Below, piece after piece: positions 61,092-64,000 of a DNA stretch of 64,000 bases (position 1 is its first letter; every line of letters starts with the position of its first letter). The DNA is taken from the NCBI GenBank assembly GCA_016710075.1, contig JADJLO010000003.1:82501-146500 (forward strand), given 5' to 3'. A program made the translations under genes and the position numbers. The stretch is from Acidobacteriota bacterium. GTDB taxonomy: Bacteria; Acidobacteriota; Blastocatellia; RBC074. A model generated the notes under the pieces. The model saw only the letters and a list, made by a program, of their open reading frames with translations, had not been told where the DNA came from and searched no databases.

Positions 61092-62948
61092 TTACGCGAG
61101 CGTTTCTTTCGATGGCCCGGCATCAGGATCCTCGATGCTCTCCGGCCTCTTCCTGTTCCTGAACCATAAGCCGATGGCTGAAATAACAAATGCCGGCCAG
61201 GAGATCGCCGAAACCACGCGGGCGATTTTTTCACCCCTGTTTTTGATCTCGTAGCTCAGAGTCAGAACATGCCTGCCGGCAGGGAGGTCCGCGAGAATCA
61301 AGCCCGTCCCTTGTTCAGAGAGGGTCTCGATCTGCTTGCCGTCAAGTTTCATTGACCAGTGAGGGTAGCGGTATGTCTCGATCCTCACCCGGGTGGGTTC
61401 TTCATTTTCGATACGGAATTCACGGTGATCGATCTCCAGTCTTTGCGAGATGATGCGGCCGCGGCCGCTGAGAATCGATAATCCGCCTGGATTCGCAGCC
61501 GGAGGATAAAAATTAAAATCAGACCCCGGCGGGCGGAAATAGACCTGATTGGCGGCATAAGGGGTGAATTTCAGGTCATCCTCGTTTTGCATCTGCTTGC
61601 CTTGATCTACTGTGATTACGGGTTTATCACTTGAATTCAGCAGATTGGCGGCCTGTTCTCTGGTGATAGCCGGTTCGTTTAGATAAATCAGCATCCCGGT
61701 CAATATCAGATTACCAATGATCACCCAGGTCAGCACAGCCGAGATCAGGTTGCTTGACCGGCTGCGCTTCTCTTTCCAGACGCCGAATGCAGCAGCCGCA
61801 AGCATCCCGCATCCCAGAGATACGAATGACTGGAAACGCCAGGGAAACTGGATGAACTTGAATCCCGGAACATAACGCCAGATGAGGCCGGAGGCCGGTA
61901 GCGAGATGAATAGTCCTACCAACGCCAGCGACAATCCAAAAAGGATCACCAGTCTGCGAGGCCCTTTTGAGAGGATTGTCCGACCACAGATCAGTCCAAA
62001 CAACCCGGCAGCGCATGTCTGAGCCACAGTGATCAGGCTTGTCACATAATTTACAGACGCCCACCTCGCCCGGTAACCGCCCGAGTCCCTCGCTCCCGCA
62101 AAAAGCAGATAATTCCTGTAATCCTGCTGGACCACCTGCAAATTAACCTGAACCCAGCCAATCTCGAGTTTTTGCGGCCACAGGTAAAAGGCCGTCAACG
62201 CCGCGACAATCAAGCCTGCCCCGGCCAGTCGCGCCACCCCTCGAATCGAATCCGCACGATTCTCATTCGTCAGGACGCATATCGCCGACAGCAGAGCCAG
62301 GACGATCCCTGTCATATACGTGGTTATCGCATGCGCCAGAATCACCCCGCTCAAACCCAGTACGAAAAAAATCAATCCCGCGCCCACGCGCCGCCCGCTC
62401 AACAGTCTGTAGGCCCCCAGTATCGCCAGCGGAGCCAGGCTCATTCCCACCGCATTGGCCAGAAACGCCCGGTGCAGCGCTATCAACGGAAATGCCGGCA
62501 TCATTACGTAAAAAATCGAAACGATCAGGCTTTCCTTCCGTTCAAAAAACTCGCGAGCCAGTAAATATGAAGTGACCTGTGCGAAAAAAATTATTAGAAT
62601 GGAAAGCAACCTGAGTGAGGTCAGGACATCTAACGCGAGGAATTTGACGATGATCGCGCTCAGAAGGTAGGAGAGTGGCGGATAAAAGGTGAATATTGCA
62701 TCTCCACGTCCTCCATCGAGCAGTCCGGCCCAGCGCGGCAGGAAGTTTCCTTCCTCGAAGCTCCGGACAAACGATCTTGCAATGTGGTAATGTATCGGCA
62801 GATCACCCTGAATCCCGTATGCCGCATGGGTGATTCTAAAGATGTTCGTTAAAAGGCTGGTCGTCAGCCAGATAACACTCAGCTTTATTGAGCTTCTCGT
62901 TAAGGAGAAAAAATAGTTTGTGGTTCCCTGATTTTCCGGGCGTTTCAT
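61092..62948 (-). CDS. Integral membrane protein, PTPS-related GT-C-like glycosyltransferase
   Basis: 618 residues with about 12 membrane segments. An early loop has HAAYGIQGDLPIHYHIARSF and FTFYPPLSYLLSA, the aspartate-bearing loop and context typical of the 6-pyruvoyl-tetrahydropterin-synthase-related membrane family (PF10131), related to GT-C enzymes. The C-terminal 200 residues are soluble beta-rich (IISQRLEIDHREFRIE, YRYPHWSMKLDG), as in YfhO-like proteins. Probably transfers a lipid-linked sugar in the periplasm. The terminal segment and a charged tail (RNRKRPESIEDPD) end it. Confidence 0.8.
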   Translation of the reverse strand: MKRPENQGTTNYFFSLTRSSIKLSVIWLTTSLLTNIFRITHAAYGIQGDLPIHYHIARSFVRSFEEGNFLPRWAGLLDGGRGDAIFTFYPPLSYLLSAIIVKFLALDVLTSLRLLSILIIFFAQVTSYLLAREFFERKESLIVSIFYVMMPAFPLIALHRAFLANAVGMSLAPLAILGAYRLLSGRRVGAGLIFFVLGLSGVILAHAITTYMTGIVLALLSAICVLTNENRADSIRGVARLAGAGLIVAALTAFYLWPQKLEIGWVQVNLQVVQQDYRNYLLFAGARDSGGYRARWASVNYVTSLITVAQTCAAGLFGLICGRTILSKGPRRLVILFGLSLALVGLFISLPASGLIWRYVPGFKFIQFPWRFQSFVSLGCGMLAAAAFGVWKEKRSRSSNLISAVLTWVIIGNLILTGMLIYLNEPAITREQAANLLNSSDKPVITVDQGKQMQNEDDLKFTPYAANQVYFRPPGSDFNFYPPAANPGGLSILSGRGRIISQRLEIDHREFRIENEEPTRVRIETYRYPHWSMKLDGKQIETLSEQGTGLILADLPAGRHVLTLSYEIKNRGEKIARVVSAISWPAFVISAIGLWFRNRKRPESIEDPDAGPSKETLA

Positions 62949-63576
62949 CAGCTCAATGACTCATAAATTGTAATTTGCTTGTAAAATACTGATTAATCAT
63001 AGTGTTTGATCATACTGTTTGATCAATTCTATCAATACGATGAGCGGGCAATAATCGCAGATTTCATTCGGAAAGACCACGTAATTAGTTCTTTTCACCT
63101 TAATTATCGATATCTTGAACAGCCGGGATGGGAGACTTTATTAAATTCAGGGTTGAATGTTGCGAGGGGCGAGATTTCGCTTGAACAATTTGTGGATTGC
63201 AGTTAGACTTCGACCCGTTTTCTGCTCTCTGACGCAGATCGAGCTGCCAAAAATCAGCTGCTAATCGATCTTTTAGTTATCAACACTTTTTGGTCCCCCC
63301 ATTAAATAAATTTTCCGGCTGCTGAAGAGCTTGTCACTGTCAGTGGACAGTATTGTCAGGGAAGGTAGACCAGTCAACCTCGCTCTGACCTGTCGGAGTT
63401 GTTGATTGTAAATTCGGTTAGGATGATTCAGCGTCGGTAGAACAGAGAGCTTGCAACCAACTTCACTCAAGGTCTACGGTTGCATTTACGGATTCGACTG
63501 ACATTCCCCTGAGTTACATCCGAGCAACCATCAATTAACCTGTATTAAACTAACAGGAATAAATGGAGGATTAGTT
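62949..63576. other. Intergenic region upstream of Flp pilin gene
   Basis: No supported gene. A 66-codon plus-strand frame (63006-63206) lacks a ribosome site and family features. Contains the palindrome CTGTCAGTGGACAG near 63338. GGAGG at 63565-63569 serves the pilin gene. The pilin promoter should be here. Confidence 0.55.
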
Positions 63577-63753
<177 letters not shown>

Positions 63754-64000
63754 TCGATCGCGAGCGCAACTTGACCATTGTTGGCACTCGCTCTCCGTCA
63801 AAAGAGAGCCTGCGATTGTTATCGCCAAATAGGCCTTTTGCTCAGACGCTAGATCGTTGCCCTCCATTCCCCAATCGATCCGCTGAGCAAACCGAAGAGG
63901 CTCCCGGCCCATTAGCGCACCTCACCGAGTGGCTTTCCAATGTCTTGTGGTGGAGTGGTATTGACTCTGCCGTCTGGCTCAGCTTCAGACATTGATATTA

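Noticed and set aside
63006..63206. 66-codon plus-strand frame before the pilin
   Set aside because: No ribosome site, no family similarity that I can see, low coding character.

Overview
The window looks like a chromosome segment of an Acidobacteriota bacterium, perhaps Blastocatellia. The main pointers are a C-terminal domain of the TIGR03437 type (first described from Solibacter) on a secreted hydrolase, a long sortilin-like BNR protein, a carboxypeptidase-regulatory-like TonB receptor and many large secreted enzymes. Gene density is normal, with several unrelated families of intergenic inverted repeats. I found no rRNA, tRNA or CRISPR. An unusual number of conserved genes (clpA, cmk, dctA-like, penicillin acylase, TonB receptor, rhs) are broken by single-base frameshifts, mostly in short homopolymers. 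Because clpA and cmk are affected, I read most of these as sequencing or assembly deletions rather than true pseudogenes.

Layout. 1-1.7 kb: TPR protein and a secreted coiled-coil protein. 1.8-9.9 kb: a minus-strand run (GlcD, GH127, SGNH hydrolase, isocitrate/isopropylmalate dehydrogenase relative, PfkB kinase fused to a SIS domain, GH172), probably a plant-glycan/arabinose-type degradation operon. 10-19 kb: moaA, M20 peptidase, TPP riboswitch plus thiC, HtrA-like protease, and a 960-residue beta-lactamase-fold/esterase fusion. 19-24.6 kb: tpx, uspA, clpS-clpA and an M28-like protein that has lost catalytic residues.

24.6-38.4 kb is the accessory heart of the window: a polymorphic-toxin (Rhs) locus on the minus strand. 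A long exported Rhs gene ends in a DUF4329-like toxin tip overlapping its probable immunity gene by ATGA. It is followed by two orphan Rhs tips, each with near-identical core DNA, a new C-terminal domain (one of no recognised family, one carrying HELGH) and its own small exported immunity candidate. Beyond them lie Rhs remnants, a small exported protein and an overlapping nucleotidyltransferase/partner pair.

39-64 kb: Thermus-type isocitrate dehydrogenase, sortilin-like BNR protein, QueC-like PP-loop enzyme, dicarboxylate symporter, penicillin acylase, a multi-pass membrane protein, TonB receptor, DHH phosphoesterase, QueF, zinc-ribbon protein, riboflavin genes (ribBA with a degenerate GTP cyclohydrolase half, ribE), cmk, threonine aldolase, HemW, a GT-C-like membrane protein and a Flp pilin. 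The most distinctive non-coding signal is the set of inverted-repeat families: an ACGAAACAGACG family (five loci), a GGAGTGCGGCGGC family (three loci, with arm covariation), an ACAGGATT element, TTTAAAG heptads, GAATGGA heptads, and a poly-G island inside a 17-bp perfect inverted repeat.
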